Positions 5,307-5,896 of a stretch of 5,896 bases of DNA are shown here, piece after piece. Each line of letters opens with the position of its first letter. The stretch's first letter is position 1. Origin of the DNA: Promethearchaeia archaeon (GTDB lineage: Archaea > Asgardarchaeota > Lokiarchaeia > Sigyniarchaeales > SOKP01). The notes beneath the pieces were generated by a model that was given only the letters and a program-made list of their open reading frames with translations, did no database searches and was not told the origin of the DNA. The position numbers and the translations under genes are program-made. Location: assembly GCA_029856295.1 (NCBI GenBank), contig JAHQWS010000158.1, forward strand, positions 1 through 5,896, given 5' to 3'.

Positions 5307-5896
5307 ATGATAATAAATCGCAATGCAGATGAGATTAAACCACATTATATAATAAAAATCTGCATCTTAGGTCAAGGTGGTGTGGGCAAAACCTGCATTT
5401 GTAGAAGGTTATGTTACAATAATTTTGATGCAAATACCCAATTGACGATTGGAGTTGATTTTTATACCTATGATCAGCCTATACTAATCGACGGGGAGGA
5501 AAAGTTTATTAGGCTCTCTTTGTGGGATTTTGGAGGGCAGAAACAATTCCGAAAATTATTTCTCTATTATCTAAGTGGCGCAAACGGTATTTTTTTGGTC
5601 TTTAGTTTATTAAATATTCAAACTTTACTTATGCTGGATTGGTGGTATGAAAAGCTTGTTCAACATAATCATCAAGATACACCAAGATTTATTATTGGCA
5701 GTAAAAGTGATTTAATAAATACACCAGATGCCAGCACTCTTATAGATGATTTAGTCATTGATCGTTTTCTTAAAAGACATAATGAAGAGAGCTTTATTAA
5801 AACGTCTTCAAAAGCTAATCATAACATAGAACATAGTTTTAAAGAACTGGTTAGAAAAGTTTTAAACAATAACAATTTCCAATATGATAAAATTAT
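5307..5896 (+). CDS. Ras/Roc-like small GTPase, cut by the window edge
   Basis: An open frame of 196 codons plus 2 nt with no stop before the window end. The start is fixed at ATG 5307 by an in-frame TAA at 5295. G motifs are in order: G1 GQGGVGKT (22-29), G2 Thr 47 in LTIGVDF, G3 WDFGGQ (73-78, with the catalytic-type Gln 78), G4 as SKSD (132-135, usually NKxD) and G5 KTSSK (165-169, like ETSAK). Spacing and length match Ras/Rab small GTPases, while WDFGGQ is typical of Roc and Arf families. It would be a GTP/GDP switch in the cytoplasm. No lipidation cysteine is seen up to residue 196; the helix FKELVRKVL (about 177-185) suggests the C-terminus is close, but a further domain such as COR beyond the edge cannot be excluded. 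It follows an LRR gene but has its own promoter-like box. GTPases of this type are abundant in Asgard archaea. The family call is firm; partner and pathway are unknown. Confidence 0.9.
   Translation, partial: MIINRNADEIKPHYIIKICILGQGGVGKTCICRRLCYNNFDANTQLTIGVDFYTYDQPILIDGEEKFIRLSLWDFGGQKQFRKLFLYYLSGANGIFLVFSLLNIQTLLMLDWWYEKLVQHNHQDTPRFIIGSKSDLINTPDASTLIDDLVIDRFLKRHNEESFIKTSSKANHNIEHSFKELVRKVLNNNNFQYDKI

Overview
The window most likely comes from an Asgard (Lokiarchaeia-like) archaeon, a placement inferred from content only. It carries a eukaryote-like Ras/Roc-type small GTPase beside an SDS22-type leucine-rich-repeat protein. Its intergenic DNA is very AT-rich, with archaeal TATA-box-like elements at the distances expected for leaderless or short-leader transcripts. 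The other half of the window is a ketone carboxylase operon with strong Shine-Dalgarno sites. A different archaeon, or a bacterium, is not excluded.

Positions 1-4147 (minus strand) hold an acetone-carboxylase-type operon, read from right to left. The beta (HyuA-like, ATP-binding) subunit is complete at 1991-4147. It is followed after 3 nt by the alpha (HyuB-like, metal-site) subunit, which is in two pieces. The N-terminal 461 codons (602-1987) end at a TAG. The protein then continues in the -1 frame from about 605 to the window edge (longest ATG-initiated piece 1-587). Compared from memory with the Xanthobacter alpha subunit, the two pieces join without a gap if one base, most simply a T, is restored near 604-605. 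The end of alpha and any gamma subunit (acxC) would lie beyond position 1.

Positions 4148-4362 are an AT-rich divergent promoter region of about 215 nt. Positions 4363-5082 (plus strand) encode a 239-residue leucine-rich-repeat protein with five exact 22-residue units, visible in the DNA as a 66-bp period. A hairpin followed by a T-rich tract (5098-5127) probably ends its transcript. After a further AT-rich spacer, a small GTPase begins at 5307 and runs off the right edge. It has a TATA-like box centred about 27 nt upstream of its ATG and no Shine-Dalgarno.

The two halves look functionally separate. The left half would convert a small ketone such as acetone plus bicarbonate to a beta-keto acid using ATP, if the alpha subunit is intact in life. 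The right half looks like a regulatory or protein-interaction pair (LRR scaffold plus GTPase switch). Its parts resemble the LRR and Roc modules that are fused in Roco proteins, but here they are separate genes. By sampled lines, the carboxylase genes are richer in G+C (about 42%) than the LRR gene (about 18-30%) and the GTPase gene (about 33-38%).
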